Assembly: GCF_042683125.1 (NCBI RefSeq)
Contig: NZ_JBHUIY010000015.1
Location: forward strand, 1-64,000
DNA length: 64,000 nt
Reading direction: 5' to 3'
DNA from: Phaeospirillum tilakii
Lineage (GTDB): Bacteria > Pseudomonadota > Alphaproteobacteria > Rhodospirillales > Magnetospirillaceae
A program made the translations under genes and the position numbers. Below the pieces are notes generated by a model. The model worked only from the letters and a program-made list of their open reading frames with translations, was not told the DNA's origin and did no database searches. Below are positions 36,694 to 48,511 of the stretch, one piece after another; the first letter of the stretch is position 1, and every line of letters starts with the position of its first letter.

Positions 36694-37911
36694 TCAGCTC
36701 GCCGCCTGGGCGGTTTCGCCGTACCAGCGCGGGGTGTAGACCCAGGCGCCGCCATCGGGGCGATGGAAGGCCTGGGTGGTGGAGGAACCGACGATCACCA
36801 CCGTGCGCATATCGACCTGATCCGGGGTCAGGGCGTCGAGGCGGACGGTCCACACCTTCTCGTCGGGGCGGCCGACGTCGCGGCCGAGCACCACCGGGGT
36901 TTCCGGGGCGCGGTGGCGGCGCAGCAGGTCGAGCGCCTCGCCCAACTGCCACGGCCGGGCTCGCGAGATCGGGTTGTAGAGGGCGATCACCAGATCGGCG
37001 GCGGCGGCGTGGCCGAGCCGGTCGAGAATCACCGGCCAGGGCTTCAGATTGTCCGACAGCGACAGGATGCAGAAATCATGGCCGATCGGCGCGCCGGCCC
37101 GGGCCGCCGCCACCTGGGCGGCGGAGATGCCGGGCACCACCACCAGTTCGACGTCGCGGTGCCAGCCGGGTTCGTCGGCCTGATGCAGCGCCTCCAGCAC
37201 GGCGGTGGCCATTGCGAAGATGCCGGGATCGCCCGACGACACCACCACCACCGATTCGCCGGCGGCGGCCAGGGTGAAGGCATGGCGGGCGCGGTCCATC
37301 TCGACCCGGTTGTCCGAGGCGTGGATGATCTGGTCGGCGCGGAACGGTCCGGCGAGGCGGACATAGGTCTCGTAGCCGATGATGTGGCGGGCGCGGCGCA
37401 GTTCCTCGCGCGCCTCGGGAGCCATCAGCCCGCCGCAGCCGGGGCCGAGCCCGACCACGGCGAGGCGGCCGCGCCGGGCGGTGCCGGTCGGACGCTGGGC
37501 GGAGGAATCGCAGTCGGGCAGGGTGATCGCCGGGGTGACGCCGAGCGCCGCGCCGACGATGCGGGCCAGCCGGTTGGCGCCCCGGCGCAGGCCGAGCAGC
37601 GGCACCACCGCGCCGCCGTCCTCGGCCACCGCCAGCACCGGCGGTTCGGGCTGGTCGGGCTTCAGCAGCGGGCCGAGGGCGCGGAACACCGTCGCCGCCG
37701 CGCACAGGGCGACGATCGGCTGGTCACGACGGTAAAGGTCGCGCAGCGCCGCCTCGACGCTGTCATGCAGGATCTCGGCGCCTTCGACCGGGCCGGCGAG
37801 GCCGCTGATCGCCGCCTCGGGACAGCCGGAACGGATCCGTCGCGCGGTTTCCTGACCGTCGGGACCAAGGCAGAGGATGGCGGGCGCCAGCAGCGGGTCG
37901 AAATCCATCAT
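36694..37911 (-). CDS. cobJ: Precorrin-3B C17-methyltransferase CobJ with a CbiG-like N-terminus
   Basis: A protein of about 405 residues. The C-terminal ~245 residues are a SAM-dependent corrin methyltransferase (GRLAVVGLGPGCGGLMAPEA, VVSSGDPGIFAMATAVLEAL, VVVPGISAAQVAAARAGAPI) that contracts the ring by methylating C17. The first ~150 residues resemble CbiG (AVAEDGGAVVPLLGLRRGAN, ARIVGAALGVTPAITLPDC), but the usual GHxGGAN is LRRGAN. Fusions of CbiG-type and CobJ domains are known in alphaproteobacteria. It overlaps cobI at two adjacent ATGs; GGGAGG lies just before. It is the last gene of cobH-cobI-cobJ. Confidence 0.9.
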   Translation of the reverse strand: MMDFDPLLAPAILCLGPDGQETARRIRSGCPEAAISGLAGPVEGAEILHDSVEAALRDLYRRDQPIVALCAAATVFRALGPLLKPDQPEPPVLAVAEDGGAVVPLLGLRRGANRLARIVGAALGVTPAITLPDCDSSAQRPTGTARRGRLAVVGLGPGCGGLMAPEAREELRRARHIIGYETYVRLAGPFRADQIIHASDNRVEMDRARHAFTLAAAGESVVVVSSGDPGIFAMATAVLEALHQADEPGWHRDVELVVVPGISAAQVAAARAGAPIGHDFCILSLSDNLKPWPVILDRLGHAAAADLVIALYNPISRARPWQLGEALDLLRRHRAPETPVVLGRDVGRPDEKVWTVRLDALTPDQVDMRTVVIVGSSTTQAFHRPDGGAWVYTPRWYGETAQAAS

Positions 37912-38633
37912 GCCTCCCAACGCGGTCCCGGCACCAGGATCATCGCGAAATAGGGGACCGTGGCCGGGTCGATCCCGTCGAGCGGCAGGGTGCGCTGCTC
38001 GGCCATCGTCGCCCGCTCGACATAGCGGGCGCGGTCGAGCAGGCCGAGTTCCGCGATCACGCCGCGCACCTTGGCGAAATTGGTGCCGAGCTTCATCACC
38101 ACCGCCGCCTCGGCCCCGGCGAGCTGGCGGCGCAGATCCTCGGCCGGCAGCACCCCCGACAGCACGGTCAGGGTCTGGTTGCGGTAGACCAGCGGGGTGC
38201 CGGCCACCGCGGCGCAGGCCAGCATCGAGCAGACGCCGGGCACCACCTCGGTGGCATAGCGTTCGGCGAGGCGGTCGTGCAGATACATGAACGAGCCGAA
38301 GAACAGCGGGTCGCCCTCGCAGATCACCGCGACGTCGCGGCCGGCTTCCAGCTCGGCCGCCACCGCCCGCGCCGAGTCGTCGTAGAAATCGCGCATCGCC
38401 GTCTCGTAGCAGAACGGCGCCGGCAGCTTCTCGGTGGTGACCGGATAGATCAGCGGCAGCAGCGCCTTCGACGGCGGCAGATGGCCCTCGACGGTGGTGA
38501 GGGCGTTGCCCTTGCGGCTCCGGGCGGCGAAATAGGCCACCACCGGCGCTTCGCGCAGATGGCGCAGCGCCTTCAGGGTGATCAGTTCAGGGTCGCCCGG
38601 GCCGACGCCCAGGCCGAACAGACGGCCGGCCAT
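37908..38633 (-). CDS. cobI: Precorrin-2 C20-methyltransferase
   Basis: A 241-residue enzyme that methylates precorrin-2 at C20 to give precorrin-3A. It starts MAGRLFGLGVGPGDPELITL with the SAM-binding GVGPGDPE, and has VICEGDPLFFGSFMYLHDRL and VVPGVCSMLACAAVAGTPLV. The cobH stop is followed directly by its ATG (TGAATG), and it overlaps cobJ, so the operon is tightly packed. Confidence 0.95.
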   Translation of the reverse strand: MAGRLFGLGVGPGDPELITLKALRHLREAPVVAYFAARSRKGNALTTVEGHLPPSKALLPLIYPVTTEKLPAPFCYETAMRDFYDDSARAVAAELEAGRDVAVICEGDPLFFGSFMYLHDRLAERYATEVVPGVCSMLACAAVAGTPLVYRNQTLTVLSGVLPAEDLRRQLAGAEAAVVMKLGTNFAKVRGVIAELGLLDRARYVERATMAEQRTLPLDGIDPATVPYFAMILVPGPRWEA

Positions 38634-39260
38634 TCACTCCTGCTCCGAGGCCAGGGCGTTGATCGCCGCCGCCACCATCGCGCTGCCGCCGCGCCGGCCG
38701 CGCACGATCACGAACGGCACCCCCCGGCTGTTTTCGGCCAGGGCGTCCTTGGATTCGGCGGCACCGACATAGCCGACCGGGATGCCGAGGATCAGCGCCG
38801 GATGGGGCGCGCCCGCGTCAAGCATTTCGAGCAGGCGGAACAGGGCGGTCGGGGCATTGCCGATCGCCACCACCGCCCCGGCCAGATGCGGCCGCCACAA
38901 TTCGAGCGCGGCGGCGGAGCGGGTGGTGCCGAGCGAACGGGCCAGCTCGGGCACCGACGGGTCGTAGAGCGGGCAGAGGATCGGGTTGGCGGCGGGCAGC
39001 CGGGCGCGGGTGATGCCCTCGGCCACCATCTTGCAGTCGCACAGGATCGGCGCGCCGGCCAGCAGGGCGGCGCGGCCGGAGGCGCCGGCGCCGGGCGAGA
39101 ACACCAGATCGTCGATGATGTCGGGCATGCCGCAGGAATGGGCGACGCGCACCGCGAGTTTCTCCAGGTCGGGCGGAATCCGCGACAGGTCGGCCTCGGA
39201 CCGGATGATGGAGAAGGACTGGCGGTAGATCTCCTGGGCGTCGCGGGTGTACTCGATCAT
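38634..39260 (-). CDS. cobH: Precorrin-8X methylmutase
   Basis: A 208-residue enzyme that moves the C11 methyl group to C12, forming hydrogenobyrinate. The catalytic His is about H41 in RVAHSCGMPDIIDDLVFSPG. ILCDCKMVAEGI and LILGIPVGYVGAAESK are typical. AGGAGC lies just before the ATG at 39260; an upstream start at 39293 was rejected. It is the first gene of the leftward cob operon and is divergent from cobL. Confidence 0.95.
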   Translation of the reverse strand: MIEYTRDAQEIYRQSFSIIRSEADLSRIPPDLEKLAVRVAHSCGMPDIIDDLVFSPGAGASGRAALLAGAPILCDCKMVAEGITRARLPAANPILCPLYDPSVPELARSLGTTRSAAALELWRPHLAGAVVAIGNAPTALFRLLEMLDAGAPHPALILGIPVGYVGAAESKDALAENSRGVPFVIVRGRRGGSAMVAAAINALASEQE

Positions 39261-39366
39261 CTTGCTCCTGAACCGCGGGAAAAGCCGGATCATGTTCCTG
39301 TTTTAGCCCAGGGGGCGCCCGCCGGTGCGCTCTCATACACCAAAGGAGAGGGGGAGGAAAGACGCT

Positions 39367-39415
39367 AGCGGGCGGTTCCGGCGGCGACGCGGGCGTTGCC
39401 GGAGCCCCGCCCGCT
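39367..39415. promoter_or_regulatory. Strong stem-loop upstream of cobL
   Basis: AGCGGGCGG (39367-39375) pairs with CCGCCCGCT (39407-39415), and TCCGGC pairs with GCCGGA inside it. There is no T-run, so it is not an obvious terminator. There is no B12-box sequence, so it is not a recognisable cobalamin riboswitch. Its function is unknown; it lies about 55 bases before cobL. Confidence 0.35.
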
Positions 39416-39469
39416 GGATTATCACCCCGGCGCGGCGACATTCCGACAGGCGAGAGGGGAGCACGGGCG

Positions 39470-40687
39470 ATGAGCGCATGGCTGACGGTGGTGGGACTGG
39501 GCGAGGACGGCCCGGACGGGCTGGGCGCCGCGGCGCGGGCGGCGCTTGACGGCGCGGCGGTGCTGTTCGGCGGCCGGCGTCATCTCGATCTGGTGCCGGC
39601 CCGGCCGGGGCAGGAGCGGGTGGCGTGGCCGAGCCCGTTCGAGCGGGCGGTCGAGCTGGTGCTGGCCCGGCGCGGCCAGCCGGTCTGCGTGCTGGCCAGC
39701 GGCGATCCGATGTTCTACGGGGTCGGCGCCACCCTGGCCCGCGCGGTCGGCGCGGACGAGATGCGGGTGCTGCCGGCACCGTCCTCGCTGTCGCTGGCGG
39801 CGGCGCGGCTGGGCTGGCCGTTGCAGGAGGTGACGGTGGTCAGTGTCACCGGCCGGCCGCTCGAACTGGTTCACCCCCATCTGGTGCCTGGGGCGCGGCT
39901 GCTGGTGCTGTCGGCCGATGGCGGGACGCCGGCCCAACTGGCGGCGCTGCTGGCCGGGCGCGGCTTCGGCGCCAGCCGGCTGACCCTGTTCGAGCATCTG
40001 GGCGGGCCGCGCGAACGCCGCGTCGAGGCCAGCGCGGCGGGGTGGGGCGATGCCCCCGCCGCCGATCTCAATCTGATGGCGGTGGAATGCCGCGCCGATG
40101 CCGGGGCGGTGCCGCTGTCGCGTCTCGCCGGCCTGCCCGACGACGCCTATCAGAGCGACGGCCAGTTGACCAAGCGCGACATCCGCGCCGTCACCCTGGC
40201 CCGGCTGGCGCCGCTGCCGGGCGAGCTGCTGTGGGATGTCGGCGGCGGCAGCGGTTCGATCGGGATCGAATGGATGCGGGCCCATCCGTCGTGCCGGGCC
40301 ATCGCGGTTGAGTCCGATTCCGGGCGGCAACAGACCATTCTCGTCAACGCCGCCGCGCTGGGGGTGCCGGGGCTGCGGCTGGTTGCCGGGGCGGCGCCCG
40401 AGGCGCTGGCCGGGCTGGAGCCGCCCGACGCGATCTTCATCGGCGGCGGCCTGACCGTGCCCGGGGTGGTCGAGGCCTGCTGGGCGGCGCTGAAGCCGGG
40501 CGGGCGGCTGGCCGCCAACGCCGTCACCCTCCAGACCGAGCTGGCGGTGGCCGGCTGGCGCGAACGGCTGGGTGGCAGCCTGACCCGGCTGTCGGTGGCC
40601 CAGGCCGGGCCGCTGGGCCGCTTCGACGTCTGGCGCACCGCCCTGCCGGTGACGCTGTGGGTGGCGGACAAGCCCCGGCAGGCCTGA
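39470..40687 (+). CDS. cobL: Precorrin-6Y C5,15-methyltransferase (decarboxylating), CbiE-CbiT fusion
   Basis: A 405-residue bifunctional enzyme. The N-terminal ~200 residues are a CbiE-type methyltransferase (VVGLGEDGPDGLG, VCVLASGDPMFYGVG, VLPAPSSLSLAAARLGWPLQ) for C5. The C-terminal ~190 residues are a CbiT-type enzyme (LLWDVGGGSGSIGIEWMRAH, PDAIFIGGGLTVPGV) that methylates C15 and removes a carboxyl group. It begins MSAWLTVVGLGEDG. It is divergent from cobHIJ, completing a partial aerobic-type cob set. Other cob genes must lie elsewhere. Confidence 0.95.
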   Translation: MSAWLTVVGLGEDGPDGLGAAARAALDGAAVLFGGRRHLDLVPARPGQERVAWPSPFERAVELVLARRGQPVCVLASGDPMFYGVGATLARAVGADEMRVLPAPSSLSLAAARLGWPLQEVTVVSVTGRPLELVHPHLVPGARLLVLSADGGTPAQLAALLAGRGFGASRLTLFEHLGGPRERRVEASAAGWGDAPAADLNLMAVECRADAGAVPLSRLAGLPDDAYQSDGQLTKRDIRAVTLARLAPLPGELLWDVGGGSGSIGIEWMRAHPSCRAIAVESDSGRQQTILVNAAALGVPGLRLVAGAAPEALAGLEPPDAIFIGGGLTVPGVVEACWAALKPGGRLAANAVTLQTELAVAGWRERLGGSLTRLSVAQAGPLGRFDVWRTALPVTLWVADKPRQA

Positions 40688-40782
40688 TTGGCGGGGGAGG
40701 GGGGTGTTCCCACCCTTTCCCTCGGGGCTGGGTTGATGCTAAAGTCGCCCGGTTGACGTTGATTTTTTTTAGAGGTGCCGTG

Positions 40783-41136
40783 ATGTCCGAAGCCGTGTCC
40801 GCCTCCGCCCCTTCGATCGGCCTTACCGCCAGCGCCGCCGAGCGGGTGCGCAGCCTGATCGCGGCCGAAGGCAAGCCGGATCTGCGCCTGCGGGTATCGG
40901 TGTCGGGTGGGGGCTGTTCCGGCTTCCAGTACGGGATCACCCTCGACGACGCGGTCAACGAGGACGACCAGTTGTTCGAGCGGGAAGGGGTGGAAGTGGT
41001 GGTCGATCACACTTCGCTCGACCTGCTCAACGGCGCGGTGGTCGATTTCGTCGAGGACCTGATCGGCGCCTCGTTCCAGATCAAGAATCCGAACGCCACT
41101 TCGACCTGCGGCTGCGGCAATTCCTTCACGGTCTGA
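40783..41136 (+). CDS. erpA: Iron-sulfur insertion protein ErpA (A-type carrier)
   Basis: A 117-residue A-type Fe-S carrier that passes clusters to apo-proteins. The three cysteines are in order: C45 (VSGGGCSGFQYG), C109 and C111 (TSTCGCGNSFTV). I chose the ATG at 40783, preceded by AGAGGTG; the longer frame upstream overlaps cobL and has no support. The overall sequence is nearer to ErpA than to IscA. It is 95 nt after cobL and 18 nt before the receiver gene. Confidence 0.93.
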   Translation: MSEAVSASAPSIGLTASAAERVRSLIAAEGKPDLRLRVSVSGGGCSGFQYGITLDDAVNEDDQLFEREGVEVVVDHTSLDLLNGAVVDFVEDLIGASFQIKNPNATSTCGCGNSFTV

Positions 41137-41154
41137 CCGGCGCGAGAGGCGAGG

Positions 41155-41526
41155 ATGACCCGGATTCTGGTGGTCGAGGACACCGCGCTGATGCGCGAAT
41201 CGCTGGTCGATGTGCTGTCCGCCGCCGGCCATGACATCACCACCGCCGGCGACGGGCTCGCCGCGGTCGAAACCGTGGCGGCGGGCGAGTGCTTCGACGT
41301 CATCGTCACCGACATCATCATGCCCGAGATGGATGGGATCCAGACCATCCTCGAACTTCAGACCCTGCTGCCGGAGGCGCGGATCATCGCCATCTCCGGC
41401 GGCAGCGCCCGCCTCGACAAGGTGCGGGGCTTGGAGACCGCTGCCCGCCTCGGTGCGGTGGCGGTGCTGGAAAAACCGTTCGAGGTTGATGCCCTGCTCG
41501 ACGCGGTCGCGCGCGCCGCAGGCTGA
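41155..41526 (+). CDS. Stand-alone response-regulator receiver protein
   Basis: A 123-residue CheY-like receiver without an output domain. Acidic E8/D9, phospho-acceptor D53 (FDVIVTDIIMPEMDG), a switch Ser in AISGGSA and the Lys of VLEKPF are all present. It lacks the specific CheY switch residues and is more like receivers in phosphorelays. No kinase gene is adjacent, so its partner is unknown. It may share a transcript with erpA. A terminator-like hairpin follows in repeat copy E. Confidence 0.85.
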   Translation: MTRILVVEDTALMRESLVDVLSAAGHDITTAGDGLAAVETVAAGECFDVIVTDIIMPEMDGIQTILELQTLLPEARIIAISGGSARLDKVRGLETAARLGAVAVLEKPFEVDALLDAVARAAG

Positions 41527-41528
41527 GA

Positions 41529-41681
41529 TTACGGGCTCCGCCCGTACCCGCCAAGGGCCGCAGGCCCTTGGATCCCATTCCTTTTTCCATCGAGATCGCG
41601 GCACCGCCGTTTCCCGACCATTGACGCAGGTCCAGGAGCCGCTGGCTCCTGGCGGGTGCGGGCAGAGCCCGCGTCTTTTTT
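41529..41681. repeat. Intergenic repeat with terminator, copy E
   Basis: The left unit is CGGGCTCCGCCCGTACCCGC followed by CAAGGGCCGCAGGCCCTTGG. The right unit is CAGGAGCCGCTGGCTCCTGG, then GCGGGTGC. It ends in GCGGGC-AGA-GCCCGC (41658-41672) and GTC with six T (41676-41681), a good rho-independent terminator for the receiver gene. It lies between this gene and the convergent dnaE. Confidence 0.8.
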
Positions 41682-41797
41682 AAAAAAACAACATTATGCG
41701 ACAACGACGATTCCATAATTCAGAATGAATGAAAGAATGAATCCCCCCAACAACCCCTCATCTTGCCATCAGACCTGAAGATCAAAGGTTGTGTCTA

Positions 41798-45268
<3,471 letters not shown>

Positions 45269-45309
45269 CGGCTCAGCTCAGCTCGGATCGCAACGCGGGG
45301 CGGCGGAGA

Positions 45310-45792
45310 TCAGGGGGCGAGATCGAGATAGGCGCCGCGATGATGCAGCAGCGGCCGCTCGCCGCCGCCGGGATGGATCCCCTCGACCTCGGCGATGAAG
45401 ATCAGGTGATCGCCGCCGGGTTCGGTCCGCACCAGCCGGCAATCGAGGGTGACCAGACAACCGGGCAGGGCAGGGGCGCCGCCGGGCAGCGGCGACCAGG
45501 ACTGATCGACCCAGCGCGCGGCGACCGGGCCGGCGAAGCGGTTGGACAGGTCGCGCTGGGGTTCGGCCAGGATGTTGATGCCGCAGCGGCCGGCGGCTTC
45601 GATCGCCGGCAGGCAGGAGCCGTCGCGGCCGAGACAGAACAGCACCAGCGGCGGATCGAGCGACAGCGAGGCGAAGGCGCTGACGGTGACCCCGACCGGA
45701 TTGCCGCCGGCGGGATCGATCGCGGTGATGACGGTGACGCCGCTGGCGAAGGCGCCGAGCGCCTGCCGGAAGGATCGTGGATCGAGGCTCAT
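45310..45792 (-). CDS. Flavin reductase-like FMN-binding protein
   Basis: A 160-residue protein of the flavin reductase-like split-barrel family (HpaC/RutF group). It starts SLDPRSFRQALGAFASGVTV, and the FMN-binding core includes VGVTVSAFASLSLDPPLVLF, INILAEPQRDLSNRFAG and GGDHLIFIAEVEGI. It supplies reduced flavin to a monooxygenase or reduces free flavin with NAD(P)H. No partner oxygenase lies next to it, so the client is unknown. It lies between rpoZ and dnaE. Confidence 0.88.
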   Translation of the reverse strand: MSLDPRSFRQALGAFASGVTVITAIDPAGGNPVGVTVSAFASLSLDPPLVLFCLGRDGSCLPAIEAAGRCGINILAEPQRDLSNRFAGPVAARWVDQSWSPLPGGAPALPGCLVTLDCRLVRTEPGGDHLIFIAEVEGIHPGGGERPLLHHRGAYLDLAP

Positions 45793-45905
45793 CCCGCCGG
45801 TCTCCCTCCTGGCGCCGTCTCAGTCCCCGCGCAGGGGCGGGCGGGGCGGCGCGATTGCATGGTCTGACCGGTCCCCCCGGGGAGGGACCGGCGCGTCAGC
45901 CGAGG

Positions 45906-46289
45906 TCAGTCGGCGTCGGGGGCGTCCTCGAACCCGCCGGCATCGGTGCCGTCGCTGATCGACATGCCGTCCTCGATCATCTCGTCCTCGTTGGCGACCG
46001 CCTCGAAGGCGAGTTCACGGTCGGCGAAGCCTTCCATCTCGTCTTCCTCGGGCTCATCGACCTCGACATGCTTCTGCAGGCCCTGGATCAGGGCGTTCTG
46101 CAACCCGTCAAGCGGCACGGCATCCTCGGCGATCTCGCGCAGCGCCACCACCGGGTTCTTGTCGTTGTCGCGATCGAGCGTCAGCTTGGCCCCGCCCGAA
46201 ATGTCCCGCGCCCGCTGACCGGCCAGCAGCACCAGCTCGAAGCGGTTGGGAATCTTCAGTACACAATCTTCAACCGTGACACGGGCCAT
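45906..46289 (-). CDS. rpoZ: RNA polymerase omega subunit
   Basis: A 127-residue omega subunit that helps assemble RNA polymerase and, in many bacteria, forms a ppGpp site. It starts MARVTVEDCVLKIPNRFELV, which is the conserved core, followed by LAGQRARDISGGA and VVALREIAEDAV. The tail (about residues 75-127) is very acidic, as in other alphaproteobacteria. The usual partner spoT/relA does not follow it here; the next gene downstream is the flavin reductase. Confidence 0.95.
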   Translation of the reverse strand: MARVTVEDCVLKIPNRFELVLLAGQRARDISGGAKLTLDRDNDKNPVVALREIAEDAVPLDGLQNALIQGLQKHVEVDEPEEDEMEGFADRELAFEAVANEDEMIEDGMSISDGTDAGGFEDAPDAD

Positions 46290-46399
46290 TATCAAAATCC
46301 GCCATGATTTTTCCGAAACGGAACGACCTTTATAGCCAGCCGGGCGCGCGCGGCGCAAGCACCCTGCGCCGCGCCGGCCGCTCTTTTTGCGGTCAGGGC

Positions 46400-46732
46400 T
46401 CAGCGCGCCGGCAGTTCCTCGACGGTGATCGGACCGGAGGGGGTGCCGGCGGCGCGGGAGGGCGGGGTGTAGACCGGGGTGTCATCGGGAACGGAATCGC
46501 CGCCGCCGCTGCCGCCGCGCAGCGCGGCCGCCGGGGGCGGGGGTTCGGCGGCGGCCTCGGCCGGCGTGGCGGCCGGCGCCGGGCCGGCCTGCTGGGACGA
46601 GGCCGGCGCATTCTGGCTCTTCTCGATCACCTTGACGGTATGGGCGATCAGGTCGGGCACGCCGCAGCCGGACAAGGCCGGCGCCAGCCCGGCCAGGATC
46701 AGGGCGGCACGCAGGGAAGCGATCCGGGTCAT
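46400..46732 (-). CDS. Small lipoprotein with Ala/Pro-rich tail
   Basis: A 110-residue secreted lipoprotein. A signal sequence (MTRIASLRAALILAGLAPAL) ends in the lipobox LSGCG, so the mature Cys is acylated. A short helix (VPDLIAHTVKVIEKSQ) is followed by an unstructured Ala/Pro tail with Gly-rich and TPVYTPPSRAAG segments. The function is unknown. It lies 2 nt after the stop of the cyclophilin-like gene and probably shares its transcript. Confidence 0.7.
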   Translation of the reverse strand: MTRIASLRAALILAGLAPALSGCGVPDLIAHTVKVIEKSQNAPASSQQAGPAPAATPAEAAAEPPPPAAALRGGSGGGDSVPDDTPVYTPPSRAAGTPSGPITVEELPAR

Positions 46733-46734
46733 GA

Positions 46735-47124
46735 TCAGGCCGGCTCCACCTCCACCACCGGCTCGACCCGGACCAGCTCGCCGCCTTCGAGCGCCGCCAG
46801 CCGGGTGAGGTCGTCGCCGCTGCGGCCCCAGACGTTGGCGCGGCTGGCGAAGCGGATCTCCTCGGCCTCGGAGCAGGGGGTGGGACCATAGCCGATGATG
46901 ATCACCTCGCCCTCGGGGCGGAAGGCGATTTCGCCCGGCTCGACCACCTCGCGGGCGTCGTCCTCGCGCCCCGCCCGGAGCGGAGCCTGGAAATAGATCT
47001 CGCCCGGCCACAGGGTGACGCGGGATTCGAACGGGGCCGCCGCCAGCACCGCCTGCGCCGTCGGCGTGGCATACAGATCGACGTGAAGCACGATCCGGCC
47101 GACGCTGATTTTCACTTTTGCCAT
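46735..47124 (-). CDS. Cyclophilin-like fold protein (TM1367/COG2164 family)
   Basis: A 129-residue protein with the cyclophilin-like domain of the TM1367/AF2241 group. It has KVKISVGRIVLHVDLYATPT, FESRVTLWPGEIYFQAPL, VVEPGEIAFRPEGEVIIIGY and GPTPCSEAEEIRFASRANVW. Known members keep the cyclophilin barrel but not the peptidyl-prolyl isomerase residues, and their role is unclear. It is the first of two genes with the lipoprotein, 109 nt after the end of ackA. Confidence 0.75.
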   Translation of the reverse strand: MAKVKISVGRIVLHVDLYATPTAQAVLAAAPFESRVTLWPGEIYFQAPLRAGREDDAREVVEPGEIAFRPEGEVIIIGYGPTPCSEAEEIRFASRANVWGRSGDDLTRLAALEGGELVRVEPVVEVEPA

Positions 47125-47233
47125 CTCGCCCGCGTTCCCTCGAGGTTGCTGGTGCCGCGCCAGTTTGCCCGTTCCCGCCCGGCTTGACCAGACCCAGCCG
47201 TCAGGCCGGCGCGGGCGGCGCCCGCGTCCGGCG

Positions 47234-48445
47234 TCAGATATGCTCGCCCCGGCTGCGCAGGGCGCGCAGCACCTCGCGGGTATGTTTGGCGATCATCATC
47301 TCCTCGTCGGTGGGGATCACCCAGATCGACACCCGGCTGTCGAGCGCGCTGATCAGGGGGGCGTTCTGCTCGTTGGCCTCCTCGTCGATCTTGAGCCCGA
47401 GCCATTGGCTGAGGGCGCAGACCCGGGTGCGGATCCGGGCGGCGTTCTCGCCGATGCCGCCGGTGAACACCAGGGCGTCGAGCCCGCCCAGCGCCGCCGC
47501 CAGCGAGCCCAGTTCGCGGGCGATGCGGTAGACGAACAGTTCGACCGCCTCGGCGGCGCGCGGCTCCAGGCTGTCGAGCAGCACCCGCATGTCGCTGCTG
47601 ACCCCGGACACCCCGAGCAGGCCGGACTTGCGGTAGAGCAGGTCCTCGATCTCGGCGGCGCTCATCCCCTTCTGCTGCATCAGGTACAGCACCACCCCGG
47701 GATCGAGCGCGCCCGAGCGGGTGCCCATCGGCAGGCCGTCGAGCGCGGTGAAGCCGAGCGAGGAGGCGACGCTCTTGCCCGAATCGATCGCGCACATCGA
47801 GGTGCCGTTGCCGAGATGGGCCGCCACCACCTTGGCCCGCGCCGTCGCCGGGGCATAGGCCTTGAGGGTGCGGGCGATGTATTCGTAGGACAGGCCATGG
47901 AAGCCGTAACGCTTGACCCCCTCCATCGTCAGGCGGCGGGGCAGGGCGAAGGTCTGCGCCTGCCACGGGTTGGAGCGGTGGAAGGCGGTATCGAAACAGG
48001 CGACCTGGATCAGGTCGGGATGGACCTGGCGCAGGGCGCGGATCGGGGCGAGGTTGTGGGGCTGGTGCAGCGGCGCCAGCGGCACCAACTCCTCCAGCTC
48101 GTCGAGCAGGGCGTCGGTGATCAGCATCGGCGCCGAATAGACCGCGCCGCCATGGACGACGCGATGGCCGGCGGCACGCAGCCGCACCTCGCCGAGATGG
48201 TCCTCGACCCAATCGATCAGGTGCTTGAACAGATCCTCGTGGCTGATGTCGGGACTATCGAGCCAGCGCCGCTCGTGCAGCACCTGCCCGGTCGGCGCCT
48301 TGACCAGGAAATGGGGGGAAACGTCGATCCCCTCGACCTGCCCCTTGCAGGTCAGGATCGGCTTGATCCCCTCTTCCGACAGATAAAGCGAGAACTTGAT
48401 GCTGGAGGAACCAGCATTGATCACCAGCACGCCGTCCTGCTGCAT
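47234..48445 (-). CDS. ackA: Acetate kinase
   Basis: A 403-residue ASKHA-fold kinase that makes ATP from acetyl phosphate and ADP, or the reverse. The signatures are VLVINAGSSSIKFSLY, the second RYGFHGLSYEYIARTL, HLGNGTSMCAIDSGKSVASS and ALVFTGGIGENAARIR. It lies 66 nt downstream of the MaoC-Pta gene in the same direction, so together they form an acetyl-CoA to acetate route. Confidence 0.96.
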   Translation of the reverse strand: MQQDGVLVINAGSSSIKFSLYLSEEGIKPILTCKGQVEGIDVSPHFLVKAPTGQVLHERRWLDSPDISHEDLFKHLIDWVEDHLGEVRLRAAGHRVVHGGAVYSAPMLITDALLDELEELVPLAPLHQPHNLAPIRALRQVHPDLIQVACFDTAFHRSNPWQAQTFALPRRLTMEGVKRYGFHGLSYEYIARTLKAYAPATARAKVVAAHLGNGTSMCAIDSGKSVASSLGFTALDGLPMGTRSGALDPGVVLYLMQQKGMSAAEIEDLLYRKSGLLGVSGVSSDMRVLLDSLEPRAAEAVELFVYRIARELGSLAAALGGLDALVFTGGIGENAARIRTRVCALSQWLGLKIDEEANEQNAPLISALDSRVSIWVIPTDEEMMIAKHTREVLRALRSRGEHI

Positions 48446-48511
48446 GGAGCCCCCCTTGCCCTGTTGTGGCCACGGGGGGCCCGCCGGCCCCCGGCGGCGG
48501 TTAGCCGATGG

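Noticed and set aside
39261..39469. Cobalamin riboswitch
   Set aside because: No B12-box-like sequence is visible; only a GC-rich hairpin.
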